In this document: positions 17,326 through 27,007 of the stretch, in pieces
Numbering within the stretch: the first letter of the stretch is position 1
How the letters are laid out: each line of letters starts with the position of its first letter
Notes under the pieces: generated by a model
What the model was told of the DNA's origin: nothing
Databases searched by the model: none
The model's input: the letters and a program-made list of their open reading frames with translations, nothing else
NCBI GenBank assembly: GCA_900541905.1
Contig: UQLQ01000001.1
Coordinates: forward strand, 148,103 to 212,102
Origin: an uncultured Oscillospiraceae bacterium
GTDB taxonomy: Bacteria > Bacillota > Clostridia > Oscillospirales > Acutalibacteraceae
DNA: 64,000 nt
Direction: 5' to 3'
Program-made: the position numbers and the translations under genes

Positions 17326-18052
17326 TTTCTTTTTTGCTAAATTTCGACCGCAAAGTTGAGTTCTGTACATTTTAACTAAAATTTTTCACATGTTTTTTCA
17401 TACAACGTAGTATTTACAATTTGTCAATGCAATAAAGTATGAATTATTTAGGTTTAATATGCGATTATGGTTAAAAATAGGCTTGATTTTGCGGTTGTTA
17501 TTTGTTATATTTAATGAGTATTGTCAAGAGTGCGGCAAAATGGTGTTATTTGTTGCTATTCACAAATTCAGAGGTTTTATTTTAGAGCTCTACATAGCAA
17601 CTTAAACAATATACGCCTCACATTTATGCAAAGTCTGTTAATAATCAGTTTAATTGGTATTAATAGTTTTGCATGCGACATACATTACATATTATACGAG
17701 AGGTGTTGGTTTGCAGGACATCAAATGAATGAATGTTTTATATTGGTTTTATACCTTTGCGGATAAAAGCTTGCTTTTGCTGTACCGCTTGTAATTGTCT
17801 TTTATTACATATGTGATTTTGTCATTTTAACATAAGAGATAGTATATATTTATATTAAATAAGTATTGCTAGTTAAGTGAACAAAATAAGGTGGGGTGTA
17901 AAGCAATGCTTTTTAGAAACAATGTTATAATTCCGTATGGAATTTTTGTTGATTTAATGTGTTGTGAATTGGCATTTGGCTCGTTATAATATATTTGTAT
18001 CAAGCTCAAGCAAAGCTCAAATTTGTTGCATTTAAAAGGAGGTGCGGTCAAA
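17326..18052. other. Long A/T-rich gap before the V-ATPase operon
   Basis: About 725 bp without a convincing gene. Apart from the promoter at 17962-17990 I see only short open frames with poor context and a small AAAAGC/GCTTTT hairpin near 17765. Most of it may be untranslated or regulatory sequence. Confidence 0.4.
17962..17990 (+). promoter_or_regulatory. Sigma-A promoter of the V-ATPase operon
   Basis: TTGTGA (17962-17967), 17-bp spacer, consensus TATAAT (17985-17990), about 60 bp before the GTG start of the first subunit gene. Confidence 0.75.
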
Positions 18053-18364
18053 GTGCAGGACATAGTCAAACAAATAGTTGATATGGACCGTAAAGCCAGA
18101 GAGATTACTGCCGCTGTTGAACAGGACAGATTAAACTCTGAAAAGGAAATTGCTCAAAAACGCGTTGAACTACGCGCTGAGTACCTTGCAAAAGCTAGAG
18201 AGGCTATTCCTTCTAGTGAATCCCAGGAACGCGCTGCCGCTGAAAAAGAGTGGGAGATTGTTGCGAAAAAACATGCAGATCTATCACGAGAACTGGACGA
18301 GCTTTACAGCAAAAAGGGTGACGAATGGGTTAATAACATCGTTGCACAAGTGATAGGGGAGTGA
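18053..18364 (+). CDS. V-type ATPase subunit G/H (peripheral stalk)
   Basis: A 103-residue, largely alpha-helical charged protein (VQDIVKQIVDMDRKAREITA..., then Lys/Glu-rich heptads) fitting the G/H stalk subunit that pairs with subunit E as a coiled coil. The GTG start at 18053 is chosen because AAAGGAGG lies 10 bp upstream; an ATG at 18023 would precede the SD. First gene of the operon; subunit C starts 4 bp after its stop. Confidence 0.8.
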   Translation: MQDIVKQIVDMDRKAREITAAVEQDRLNSEKEIAQKRVELRAEYLAKAREAIPSSESQERAAAEKEWEIVAKKHADLSRELDELYSKKGDEWVNNIVAQVIGE

Positions 18365-18368
18365 TTGC

Positions 18369-19418
18369 ATGCTTGCCAGTCTTTCTTCCAATGCTGTTTC
18401 AGCAAAAGCGAGAGGTATGCACGGTAAACGTCTGACAAACAACAATTTTATGGATCTCCTAAATTGTAAAACTGTTCATGATGTTGCCTACTACCTCAAA
18501 AACCGCACAAGCTATAACAAACTCCTTGCAGGAATCAACGAGAACGAAGTTTCCCGTAGTGAACTTGAGGTTTTGTTAAAGCAAAAAATCTTTGACGACT
18601 GCTCCGATCTTGGTAGGTATGGAGCGTCGGTAGGAGAACGTTTTTCAGATTATTTAATCATGCGTAGTGAGATTGAACAAGTGATGCATAGTTTAATTCT
18701 GTTAAACTCCGGTAAAGATGACGGATATGTAAATTACATGCCTGAATTTTTGCAGAAGAAAACAGGAATCGATTTGGATGCTCTTAGCCAAATCAAAACT
18801 TATGACGACTTGCTCAGAGCATTGGGCAACACCCCATATGCAAAAGTAATCGCTCCATTTAAACCGGAGCCGGGTAAATTGCTCGACTACACCAAGATTG
18901 AAAATGCCCTTTACACATTCCTCTATAACACTGTTTTCACAATGATTAAGAAGAATTATAAGGGTGGAGCTGCAAAACAACTCCGAGATATTTTCAATTC
19001 CTACCTGGATTTGGATAACTATGTGCGTATTGTTAGAATGAAAACATTCTACAAAGCGCCGCCGGAGGCAATTCGCGATGCGCTATTGCCGTTTACTACC
19101 ATTAGAAAGCACTTTATTGATGCGATGATTGAGGCCAAAGATGAAGAAGAAGTTCACGCTATCATGGCACAAACTTCCGTTGGTAAACGCTATCTAAAGG
19201 GTACAGAAGGGTTTGAAGATGATATTCCTTTGCGTGTTCAATATGATACCGCAAACCACCACATTCATTTTTCCACACACCCTTCCGTAGTTTTGTTATC
19301 CTATATCTTTGTAAAGCAAGCTGAAGTATATGATATCATCACCATTTTGGAAGGCATCAGATACCATCTTGCACCAAGCAAAATAGCAAAATTACTTACC
19401 ATCGTCAATTTTCAATGA
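18369..19418 (+). CDS. ntpC: V-type ATPase subunit C (central rotor connector)
   Basis: A 349-residue, mainly helical protein of the AC39/subunit d family, the funnel that couples the central stalk to the membrane rotor. It begins MLASLSSNAVSAKARGM and includes GRYGASVGERFSDYL, DIFNSYLDLDNYVRIVRMK and the C-terminal ILEGIRYHLAPSKIAKLL. Length is normal. Tightly spaced between subunits G/H and I. Confidence 0.92.
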   Translation: MLASLSSNAVSAKARGMHGKRLTNNNFMDLLNCKTVHDVAYYLKNRTSYNKLLAGINENEVSRSELEVLLKQKIFDDCSDLGRYGASVGERFSDYLIMRSEIEQVMHSLILLNSGKDDGYVNYMPEFLQKKTGIDLDALSQIKTYDDLLRALGNTPYAKVIAPFKPEPGKLLDYTKIENALYTFLYNTVFTMIKKNYKGGAAKQLRDIFNSYLDLDNYVRIVRMKTFYKAPPEAIRDALLPFTTIRKHFIDAMIEAKDEEEVHAIMAQTSVGKRYLKGTEGFEDDIPLRVQYDTANHHIHFSTHPSVVLLSYIFVKQAEVYDIITILEGIRYHLAPSKIAKLLTIVNFQ

Positions 19419-19435
19419 AAGGAAGTGTCGAGTAA

Positions 19436-21412
19436 TTGGCTGTTGTAAAGCTGAAAGAAGTAAGCATTATCGGCAAGCTGTCTGAGCTGGATAAAGTAGC
19501 AACAATCTGTGGTCAATCAAATGTATTCCATTCAGATAATGCTATGAATTTCTATGCAGACACTCCGGATTTCACTGCTTACAATGAAGACAATCCATAT
19601 GCAGAGCCATTGCAACAACTCAACGATGCTATTGTCAAGGCAAACAAAACTTTGACTCTTTTAGACACCAAAGAGACAAAGAACATTCATATGGATAACG
19701 ATGCAATGATTTCTTATGCAAAAGAAATTGCTGCTCAAATCAATGAATGGGAAAAAGAAAAGAAAGAAGCCGAAGACAAAATTAAAGAGTACACATCCGT
19801 AATTGATGATATGGGTCACTTTGTAGGCCTAAACCTCAATTTGGATGAAGTAAATTCTTGTGAGTTTGTTCAGGTTCGTTTTGGTGCATTGCCAAAAGAG
19901 AATGTAGAGAAACTGGCTGTCTATAAAGACAACCCAGACGTTATCTTTACTCCATGCACAACTGACGATAAGTATCAGTGGGGTGTATATTTTACGCCAA
20001 TCACTGCAGCATCATCTGTTGACCGCATTTTCTCAAGCTTAAAGTTTGAGAGAGTAGAGTTAAACGAGCTAAAGGGTTCCCCTGAAGCAATTGTGGCAGA
20101 TGTTCGTGCAAAGCGTGACGCCGAAGTTGCCCTTGTAAAAGAGATTGAATCTAAAATTGAATCTCTTTGGAGACAGGAAGGTACTAAACTACAACAAGTA
20201 TTTTCTCTTCTGACAGAGAAAAACGTTTACTTTACATCTATCTGCCGCAACGCAGCAAGATACGATGACAACTTTGTTGTTGTAGGTTGGATTCCTGCAA
20301 AAGCGGAAAGTGCATTAAAAGCTGAACTAAGTAAACTGAATTTGATGGAAGTTTCCTTCAAAGGCGGTCAAGAAGCGAAAAAGCACAATCCACCAACAAA
20401 AATTAAAAATGCTGGTATTTTCAGACCATTCGAATTCTTTGTTGATATGTATGGTATGCCTAACTACAATGAATTCGATCCAACTCCATTCGTTGCAATT
20501 ACATACACCATTTTGTTTGGTATTATGTTTGGCGACCTTGGACAAGGACCTTGTATCGCAATTGTTGGTTTCTTAATGTGGAAACTGAAGAAAATGGCTA
20601 TCGGTAAAATCTTGATTCCTTGCGGTATTTCATCTGCTATATTCGGTATGATTTACGGTTCGGTATTTGGTTTTGAAGAATGGCTTAACCCAATGTACGA
20701 AGCAATGGGAATTGCAGGCGCTCATGGAAAACCAATCCATGTAATGGATGGCGCAACTTCTCAGTTAGTTATTTACGCAACCATCGGTTTTGGTGCTTTG
20801 CTAATTATGATCGCTATGGGTATTGGTATTGTTTCAAATATCAAACAAGGTCACTTAGAGCATGCACTATTCGGTGAAAGCGGTCTTGCTAGCCTTATGC
20901 TTTACATTGGTATTATCGGTTTTGGTTTGACTCAATTCTTAGGTTGGCCAATTGCAACTTTTGGTGGAAGCGTTAATATTTGGGTTTGGTTATCCATCTT
21001 AGTATTCCTACCATTAATCGCAATTCTACTGAAGGGTATCCTTGGCCCATTGTGCGAAGGTAAACCTTGGAAACCTGCAAGCTGGGGCGACTACTTTATG
21101 CAAAGTTTCTTTGAAATCATTGTTATGTTCATCGAATACTTGGCACACACCATGTCTTTCCTTCGTGTAGGTGCATTCGTTCTTGTTCACGCCGGTATGA
21201 TGCTGGTTGTATTCACACTTGCAGACATGGCAGCAAGCATGATGCCAGTTTACATTATTATCGTAATCATTGGTAATATCATTGTTACTTGCCTAGAATG
21301 TCTACTTGTATGTATTCAGGTTCTTAGACTTCAATACTACGAACTATTCAGCCGTTACTATGATGGTAGCGGACGCAAGTTCGAACCAGTTACAGTAAAA
21401 GCTGCTGAATAA
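19436..21412 (+). CDS. ntpI: V-type ATPase subunit I (stator, ion half-channels)
   Basis: A 658-residue subunit a/I. The N-terminal cytoplasmic half (about 1-330) is coiled-coil rich; the C-terminal half has about seven or eight membrane helices beginning at ATYTILFGIMFGDLGQG-like sequence. The essential arginine is in SFLRVGAFVLVHAGMM. It carries the ion half-channels facing the subunit K ring. The start is TTG at 19436 with AAAGGAAG upstream. Full length, no defect seen. Confidence 0.95.
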   Translation: MAVVKLKEVSIIGKLSELDKVATICGQSNVFHSDNAMNFYADTPDFTAYNEDNPYAEPLQQLNDAIVKANKTLTLLDTKETKNIHMDNDAMISYAKEIAAQINEWEKEKKEAEDKIKEYTSVIDDMGHFVGLNLNLDEVNSCEFVQVRFGALPKENVEKLAVYKDNPDVIFTPCTTDDKYQWGVYFTPITAASSVDRIFSSLKFERVELNELKGSPEAIVADVRAKRDAEVALVKEIESKIESLWRQEGTKLQQVFSLLTEKNVYFTSICRNAARYDDNFVVVGWIPAKAESALKAELSKLNLMEVSFKGGQEAKKHNPPTKIKNAGIFRPFEFFVDMYGMPNYNEFDPTPFVAITYTILFGIMFGDLGQGPCIAIVGFLMWKLKKMAIGKILIPCGISSAIFGMIYGSVFGFEEWLNPMYEAMGIAGAHGKPIHVMDGATSQLVIYATIGFGALLIMIAMGIGIVSNIKQGHLEHALFGESGLASLMLYIGIIGFGLTQFLGWPIATFGGSVNIWVWLSILVFLPLIAILLKGILGPLCEGKPWKPASWGDYFMQSFFEIIVMFIEYLAHTMSFLRVGAFVLVHAGMMLVVFTLADMAASMMPVYIIIVIIGNIIVTCLECLLVCIQVLRLQYYELFSRYYDGSGRKFEPVTVKAAE

Positions 21413-21495
21413 TTATTGCAGTGATACTAAATAAAAAACAAAAAATACTTAAAAAACTTTAAAAATTTTAATTGTTAAGTTTTGGAGGAAATATT

Positions 21496-21969
21496 ATGAC
21501 TTACGTATTAATTGCTTTGCCACTTATCGCTATTATTGCTTCCGTATTTTTCGCAATCAGAGCTGTTAAAAAAGGAAAGAAAGCTAAAACAGCATTTAAA
21601 TCTCAAGTTATCGCATTTGCTGCAGTTGCAGTATTGACATTCGCAATCCCAATGGTAGCTTCCGCTACAACAGCTGCTGAAGATGCAACTCCAGCTACAA
21701 CAGCTGCAGCTGCTGAAGAAACAACTGCTGCTGACACACAAGATAAAAACTTCCAAAATGGTATGGGTCTACTAGCTGCTGGCTTCGTAACAGCTATCTC
21801 CGGTATCGGTGGTGGTATCGCTGTTGCTGCTGCTGCTCCAGCTGCTATCGGTGCAACTTCTGAAGATCCAAAAGTATTCGGTAAAGCTTTGATTTTCGTT
21901 GCTCTTGGTGAAGGTATCGCTCTTTACGGTTTGCTTATCTCCATCTTGATCTTGAACAAAGTTGCTTAA
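21496..21969 (+). CDS. ntpK: V-type ATPase subunit K (proteolipid ring) with N-terminal helix pair and Ala/Thr linker
   Basis: A 157-residue proteolipid. An N-terminal pair of hydrophobic segments (about 3-22 and 40-56), ending in PMVASA, is followed by a low-complexity Ala/Thr/Glu linker (about 57-85) and the c-subunit hairpin: GLLAAGFVTAISGIGGGIAV and ALIFVALGEGIALYGLLISI. The ion-binding Glu is in LGEGIALYG. The Tyr five residues after it matches Na+-binding c-rings, but the Ser/Thr that usually follows the Glu in Na+ rings is Gly, so the ion cannot be decided. Start at 21496 follows TTGGAGGAA; an upstream in-frame start overlaps the SD. Confidence 0.93.
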   Translation: MTYVLIALPLIAIIASVFFAIRAVKKGKKAKTAFKSQVIAFAAVAVLTFAIPMVASATTAAEDATPATTAAAAEETTAADTQDKNFQNGMGLLAAGFVTAISGIGGGIAVAAAAPAAIGATSEDPKVFGKALIFVALGEGIALYGLLISILILNKVA

Positions 21970-21993
21970 TTTTAAGAAAGCAGGTGGCATCAC

Positions 21994-22305
21994 ATGCGCT
22001 TTCACCTTGTAAGCGATAATGAGGACACCCTGGTTGGTATGCGTTTAGCAGGTGTTGACGGTGTTTTAGTCAAAGAACCTGAACTCGCACAAAAGGCTAT
22101 AAACGAGGCAATGAACAATCCAAGCGAGATTGCTGTTGTATTATTAACAGAAGGCGTTGTGGCTATGTGTTCAGAATTTGTTTATGACCTTAAACTAAAC
22201 CGCAAGCGTCCGCTTATTGTGGAAATTCCTGAAAGGGGCGGCAACGGTCGCGCCAAAGATTCTATTACCCGTTATGTCCGCGAGGCTATCGGGATTAAGA
22301 TTTAG
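21994..22305 (+). CDS. ntpF: V-type ATPase subunit F
   Basis: A 103-residue central-stalk subunit: MRFHLVSDNEDTLVGMRLAGV is the typical start, followed by EIAVVLLTEGVVAMC and RPLIVEIPERGG. Subunit F sits with D in the rotating axle and activates hydrolysis. Located 24 bp after subunit K with AAAGCAGGTGG upstream. Confidence 0.93.
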   Translation: MRFHLVSDNEDTLVGMRLAGVDGVLVKEPELAQKAINEAMNNPSEIAVVLLTEGVVAMCSEFVYDLKLNRKRPLIVEIPERGGNGRAKDSITRYVREAIGIKI

Positions 22306-22352
22306 TTTCTATTTTGCAGCTTGGCCGCTATTGCGGCGGAACGGGGGTTAAT

Positions 22353-22949
22353 ATGGCTTCAAATGTCGATAAATTGAGCAAATTCAACTCCGCCATTAAT
22401 CACTATGCTGAATCACAACGTGAGAAAATCTTGAAAGATATCGCTGACTATCAAGCAAGAGAGCTGGAAGAAACAGCTAACAATGCTAAAATTGAGGCAG
22501 ATCGTCTTTTGGTTAAAGAGTTGGCGGAAATGCGTGATCGCATTATGCGTGAAATGTCCCATCGTGAGATGGATTCTCGCAGAGAATTGCTTACTAAACG
22601 CCAAGAAATTTCTGAGAAAGTATTCGAAAGAGCTGAAAAAGCTTTAATCGAGTATACACAAAAAGCAGAATACGCATCTTTAATGGAGCGTTATGCTGCT
22701 AACATTGCAAAAGTATTAACTGAACCAGGTACCGTAGTATACGTAAAATCTGGCGATGAAAAATACAAAGCACAAATTGAGAAAGCTTTTGGCGATACTG
22801 TAACAATTGCAGTAGATGATAAGATTAAAATTGGTGGACTTCGCGCTGAAAACGTAGCAATGCGTTTGGCCGCGGATGAAACACTTGATTCCATTCTTGC
22901 AAGTAAACGTGGATGGTTTGAAGAAAATTCGGGAATGGCTGTGGTCTGA
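22353..22949 (+). CDS. ntpE: V-type ATPase subunit E (peripheral stalk)
   Basis: A 198-residue stalk subunit. The N-terminal half is a long charged helix (REKILKDIADYQARELEETA, MRDRIMREMSHREMD); the C-terminal half is globular (GTVVYVKSGDEKYKAQ, IKIGGLRAENVAMRLAAD). The start at 22353 (MASNVDKL) is chosen because GGGGG lies 6-10 bp upstream and the preceding residues look unlike the family. Partner of G/H in the stator. Confidence 0.88.
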   Translation: MASNVDKLSKFNSAINHYAESQREKILKDIADYQARELEETANNAKIEADRLLVKELAEMRDRIMREMSHREMDSRRELLTKRQEISEKVFERAEKALIEYTQKAEYASLMERYAANIAKVLTEPGTVVYVKSGDEKYKAQIEKAFGDTVTIAVDDKIKIGGLRAENVAMRLAADETLDSILASKRGWFEENSGMAVV

Positions 22950-22984
22950 GCCGGAAATACCCATTTATAATGGAGATGAGTTTG

Positions 22985-24748
22985 ATGGAAAATCAGAATG
23001 TTATATACGGCATTAATGGACCGGTTGTTACCGTAAAAAATGCTCGCAGCTTCTCTATGATGGAAATGGTATTTGTTGGACACGAGCGTCTCGTTGGTGA
23101 GATTATCGGTATTAATGACAAATTTACTACAATCCAGGTTTATGAAGAGACTACCGGGCTAACACTCGGAGAGCCAATCTACGGTACTGGCAGTCCAATG
23201 AATGTTACATTAGGTCCTGGCATTATGAGCAACATCTTCGATGGTATTGAAAGACCATTGAAAGAGATTGCGAAAGAAAGCGGAACTTTTATCAATCGTG
23301 GTAGTACCGCTTCTGCTTTGGATGAAGAAAAACTATGGGATGTTACATTAAAAGTGCAAGTAGGCGACACTCTAAAAAGCGGTGACGTTTATGCTGAAGT
23401 GCCTGAAACACTTTCAGTTTTGCATAAATGTATGCTAACACCTTTAATTCCAACAGCTACTGTTACTAAGGTTATGCCTAACGGACAGTACAAAGTACAT
23501 GATACGGTTGTTGAGGTAGAAGATGCAAACGGCAAAAAGCACGAGCTTACTCTTTGCCAAAGATGGCCTATCAGAAATGCACGTCCTGTTTCCAAACGTA
23601 CAACTTCAACTGTACCGCTAATTACAGGACAAAGAATTCAAGACGCTTTATTCCCAATCACCAAAGGTGGTACTGCTTGTATTCCGGGCGCTTTCGGTTC
23701 CGGTAAAACAATGACACAGCACCAACTTGCAAAATGGTGTGATGCTGACATTATTATTTATGTTGGTTGTGGTGAGCGTGGTAACGAAATGACTCAGGTA
23801 CTTGAAGAGTTTGCTGAGTTGATTGACCCAAGAACAAATAGATTGCTGACTGACCGTACCGTGTTGATTGCGAATACATCCAACATGCCTGTTGCGGCTC
23901 GTGAAGCTTCTATTTACACAGGTATTACACTTGCTGAATACTATCGTGACATGGGTTATCACGTAGCTATGATGGCTGACTCTACTTCCCGTTGGGCGGA
24001 AGCTCTTCGTGAGATTTCCGGTCGTTTGGAAGAGATGCCTGCTGAGGAAGGTTTCCCGGCTTACTTGCCATCTCGTCTTGCAGAGTTCTATGAGCGCGCA
24101 GGTTATGTACATAACTTAAATGGCACAGAAGGTTCTATCTCTGTTATCGGAGCGATTTCTCCTGCCGGCGGTGACTTCTCTGAGCCTGTTACACAAAATA
24201 CCATGCGTTTTACTCGTTGCTTCTGGGCGTTGGATAAATCTCTTGCATATGCTAGACACTTCCCAGCAATTGACTGGATGGCTAGTTATACAGAGTATCT
24301 AAATGACTTGGAACCTTGGTACATCGAGCATCTTGGCGAAGAATATCTTGAATACCGCAGTGTAATCAATAATCTTCTGCAAGAAGAAAACAAATTGATG
24401 GAAATTGTTAAATTGGTTGGTGCAGACGTTTTGCCTGACGACCAAAAATTAGTCATTCAAATTGCTAGAGTTATTCGAATTGGCTTCTTACAACAAAACG
24501 CTTTCCATCCGGATGATACTTATGTACCAATTGAAAAACAGCGCGATATGATGAAGGTAATCGTTCATCTTTATAATAAGAGCAAACAAATTGTTGCTGC
24601 AAACGTTCCATTGGATGATTTGTTGTCAACTGGTTTGTATGAAAGAATTATTAAGATGAAATACGAAGTACCTAACAATAAACTTGAAATGTTTGATAAC
24701 ATTATTGACGATATCGATCGTACAATTGCTGGTGTTCTTAACGCATAA
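22985..24748 (+). CDS. ntpA: V-type ATPase catalytic subunit A
   Basis: A 587-residue catalytic subunit. P-loop GAFGSGKTMTQ, the characteristic non-homologous insert (about 115-190), the catalytic Glu region CGERGNEMTQVL and SRWAEALREISGRLEEMP, all intact. It hydrolyses or makes ATP with subunit B in the A3B3 head. The start at 22985 is favoured since GGAG (22972-22975) gives correct spacing; 22970 also opens the frame but lies before the SD. Full length. Confidence 0.95.
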   Translation: MENQNVIYGINGPVVTVKNARSFSMMEMVFVGHERLVGEIIGINDKFTTIQVYEETTGLTLGEPIYGTGSPMNVTLGPGIMSNIFDGIERPLKEIAKESGTFINRGSTASALDEEKLWDVTLKVQVGDTLKSGDVYAEVPETLSVLHKCMLTPLIPTATVTKVMPNGQYKVHDTVVEVEDANGKKHELTLCQRWPIRNARPVSKRTTSTVPLITGQRIQDALFPITKGGTACIPGAFGSGKTMTQHQLAKWCDADIIIYVGCGERGNEMTQVLEEFAELIDPRTNRLLTDRTVLIANTSNMPVAAREASIYTGITLAEYYRDMGYHVAMMADSTSRWAEALREISGRLEEMPAEEGFPAYLPSRLAEFYERAGYVHNLNGTEGSISVIGAISPAGGDFSEPVTQNTMRFTRCFWALDKSLAYARHFPAIDWMASYTEYLNDLEPWYIEHLGEEYLEYRSVINNLLQEENKLMEIVKLVGADVLPDDQKLVIQIARVIRIGFLQQNAFHPDDTYVPIEKQRDMMKVIVHLYNKSKQIVAANVPLDDLLSTGLYERIIKMKYEVPNNKLEMFDNIIDDIDRTIAGVLNA

Positions 24749-24763
24749 GATTGACGCCGATAA

Positions 24764-24822
24764 AATTCTTATCATTTCCCGTGCGAAGGTGATAAGAATT
24801 ACTCTAGTCTATAGTCGCACGG
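24764..24822 (+). promoter_or_regulatory. Structured intergenic RNA between subunits A and B, possible pseudoknot
   Basis: AATTCTTATCA (24764-24774) pairs with TGATAAGAATT (24790-24800). The 15-nt loop contains CCGTGCGA (24779-24786), which is exactly complementary to TCGCACGG (24815-24822), whose last two G belong to the GGAG before subunit B. The pairings can coexist as an H-type pseudoknot or compete. No T-run follows, so this is not a terminator. Confidence 0.6.
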
Positions 24823-24838
24823 AGAAGGCGGTTATAAT

Positions 24839-26227
24839 ATGATTCTTGATTATATTGGCGTAAAAGAAATTAACGGCTCTCTAATCGTTATCGATAATGT
24901 TGAAAATGCTTTCTATGAAGAAACAGTTGACATTCGCCTCGATGATGGTTCCATGCGTCAAGGTAGAATTGTGCAAATGGATGGCAAACGTGTTGTTATC
25001 CAGGTTTTCGAAGGATCTCGTGAGATTTCTCTAGACAATACCCGCACAAGACTACGTGGCCGTGCAATGGAGATGCCGCTTTCGCCAGAAATGCTAGGAC
25101 GTGTTTTTAACGGTGCTGGTGACCCAATTGATGGACTCGGTGAAATTTATCCTGAACAAAGAATGAATATCAACGGTGCACCAATTAATCCGGTATCCCG
25201 TGTATATCCAAGAAACTACATTCACACTGGTATTTCTTCTATTGACACTCTAATGACACTAATTCGTGGTCAAAAATTGCCTATCTTCTCAGGTTCCGGT
25301 ATGCAGCATAATGAGCTGGCTGTTCAAATTGCCCGCCAAGCTAACATTACCGATGCAGAAGGCGAAGGCAAATTTGCAATCGTATTTGCTGCGATGGGTG
25401 TTAAAAATGACGTTGCGGACTACTTCCGCCGTTCATTTGACGAATCCGGTGTTTTGCAGAAGGTTGTTATGTTCTTGAACTTGGCTGATGACCCAATCAT
25501 TGAAAGAACACTGACACCACGCTGCGCACTAACAACAGCTGAATATTTGGCATATGAAAAAGACATGCACGTGCTTGTTATTATGACAGATATGACAGCT
25601 TATGCTGAAGCTCTTCGTGAATTTAGTTCTTCTAAAGGTGAAATTCCTGGTAGAAAAGGTTACCCAGGTTACCTATATTCCGACTTGGCTTCTCTATATG
25701 AACGTGCTGGTATGGTTCATGGCAAAAAAGGTACTATTACTCAGTTACCAATTTTGACCATGCCTAACGATGACGTTACTCACCCTGTACCTGACCTTAC
25801 AGGTTACATTACAGAAGGCCAAATTTCTTTGGATCGTTCTTTGGATGGTAGCGGCATTTATCCACCAGTTGGTATTCTGCCATCTCTATCCCGTTTGATG
25901 AAAGACGGTATTGGTGCAGAGTTTACTCGTGATGACCATAAAGGTCTGTCAGACCAATTGTTTGCAGCTTATGCAAAAACAATGGAAGCTCGTTCTTTGG
26001 CATCTGTTATCGGTGAAGAAGAATTGGCTACTTCTGATAAGAGATATATTGAATTCGGTAAATTGTTCGAATCTCGTTTCATTACACAAGGATTCAACGA
26101 AAACCGTACAATAGAACAAAGCCTCGATCTGGGTTGGGAATTGCTTTCCACTTTACCACGTGTTGAATTAGACCGTGTACAAGAAGAACTTCTGGATAAA
26201 TACTATATTGAAGGTCTTTGCAAATAA
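24839..26227 (+). CDS. ntpB: V-type ATPase subunit B
   Basis: A 462-residue non-catalytic nucleotide-binding subunit. The region matching a P-loop is degenerate (FSGSGMQHNELAVQIARQ), as expected for B. MPNDDVTHPVPDLTGYITEG and SRLMKDGIGAEFTRDDH are typical. It follows subunit A after a 90-bp structured gap, longer than other gaps in this operon, with GGAG and GGCGG upstream of the ATG. Confidence 0.95.
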   Translation: MILDYIGVKEINGSLIVIDNVENAFYEETVDIRLDDGSMRQGRIVQMDGKRVVIQVFEGSREISLDNTRTRLRGRAMEMPLSPEMLGRVFNGAGDPIDGLGEIYPEQRMNINGAPINPVSRVYPRNYIHTGISSIDTLMTLIRGQKLPIFSGSGMQHNELAVQIARQANITDAEGEGKFAIVFAAMGVKNDVADYFRRSFDESGVLQKVVMFLNLADDPIIERTLTPRCALTTAEYLAYEKDMHVLVIMTDMTAYAEALREFSSSKGEIPGRKGYPGYLYSDLASLYERAGMVHGKKGTITQLPILTMPNDDVTHPVPDLTGYITEGQISLDRSLDGSGIYPPVGILPSLSRLMKDGIGAEFTRDDHKGLSDQLFAAYAKTMEARSLASVIGEEELATSDKRYIEFGKLFESRFITQGFNENRTIEQSLDLGWELLSTLPRVELDRVQEELLDKYYIEGLCK

Positions 26228-26266
26228 GTGTGGAGTTTTTAACTCTGATGAATGAGGTGAGCTATA

Positions 26267-26905
26267 TTGAGTAACCAAGTCGTACCAACCAAAAGTCAGT
26301 TGCTTGCCACAAAGAAATCTTTAAAACTTTCCAAAAAAGGTTTTGAGATTCTGGACCGTAAGCGTAACGTACTTGTTCGTGAGATTATGTCTTTACTCTC
26401 AAAAGCTGCCGAAGTTCAAGATAGAATCGACACTACTTATGAAGTGGCTTATGAAGCGCTTGAAATGGCTAACATTACATTAGGCAATACAGGCGAACTT
26501 GCAAGCACAGTACCATTCGATGATAATTTGAATGTTGCATATAGAAGTGTTATGGGTGTAGAGCTTCCAATGGTTGCTCTAGAAGATTCTGAAATAGGTG
26601 GAATTCCTTTCGGCCTTATTTCCAGTAATGCACCGCTAGATGACGCTTTGGTAAAATTTACTGAAGTGAAAAAACTAACTGCGGAATTAGCTGAGATTGA
26701 AAATAGTGTGTTCCGTTTGTCTGTTGCGATTAAGCAAACAACCAGACGTGCAAACGCGCTTAAGAATATTATGATTCCTCGTTTCAAATCTGAAGTGAAA
26801 TTTATTACTGAGGCATTGGAAGAAAAGGAAAGAGAAGAATTCTCACGTATGAAATTGATTAAAAAGAAAAAAGTTAGAGATGCTCTGGAAAACGAGAGCG
26901 CATAA
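26267..26905 (+). CDS. ntpD: V-type ATPase subunit D (central axle)
   Basis: A 212-residue subunit D, a long antiparallel coiled coil forming the rotor axle: VPTKSQLLATKKSLKLSKKG at the N-terminus, RKRNVLVREIMSLLSKAAEV, and RTRRANALKN-like sequence near the end (TTRRANALKNIMIPRFKSEV). The start is TTG at 26267 behind GAGGTGA. Last gene of the operon; a strong terminator follows. Confidence 0.94.
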   Translation: MSNQVVPTKSQLLATKKSLKLSKKGFEILDRKRNVLVREIMSLLSKAAEVQDRIDTTYEVAYEALEMANITLGNTGELASTVPFDDNLNVAYRSVMGVELPMVALEDSEIGGIPFGLISSNAPLDDALVKFTEVKKLTAELAEIENSVFRLSVAIKQTTRRANALKNIMIPRFKSEVKFITEALEEKEREEFSRMKLIKKKKVRDALENESA

Positions 26906-26914
26906 CAATTTTCG

Positions 26915-26943
26915 ACAGGAAGCATTTGCTTCCTGTTTTTTTA
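26915..26943 (+). terminator. Terminator of the V-ATPase operon
   Basis: ACAGGAAGCA (26915-26924) and TGCTTCCTGT (26927-26936) with a following T-run, 10 bp after the subunit D stop. Confidence 0.9.
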
Positions 26944-27007
26944 TGCCTATTTTCAGTAACTGATGGTGATATCCAAAATCTGCTATGGCAGTTTTCGGCA
27001 TATTTTA

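Noticed and set aside
17521..17766. 81-codon frame in the gap before the V-ATPase operon
   Set aside because: TTG start without SD, odd composition (many Cys, Ile, Phe), no homology recognised.
17906..17989. 27-codon frame with an AAGGTGGGG-like SD upstream of the V-ATPase genes
   Set aside because: It runs through the strong operon promoter (17962-17990) and has no supporting promoter of its own, so coincidence is more likely.
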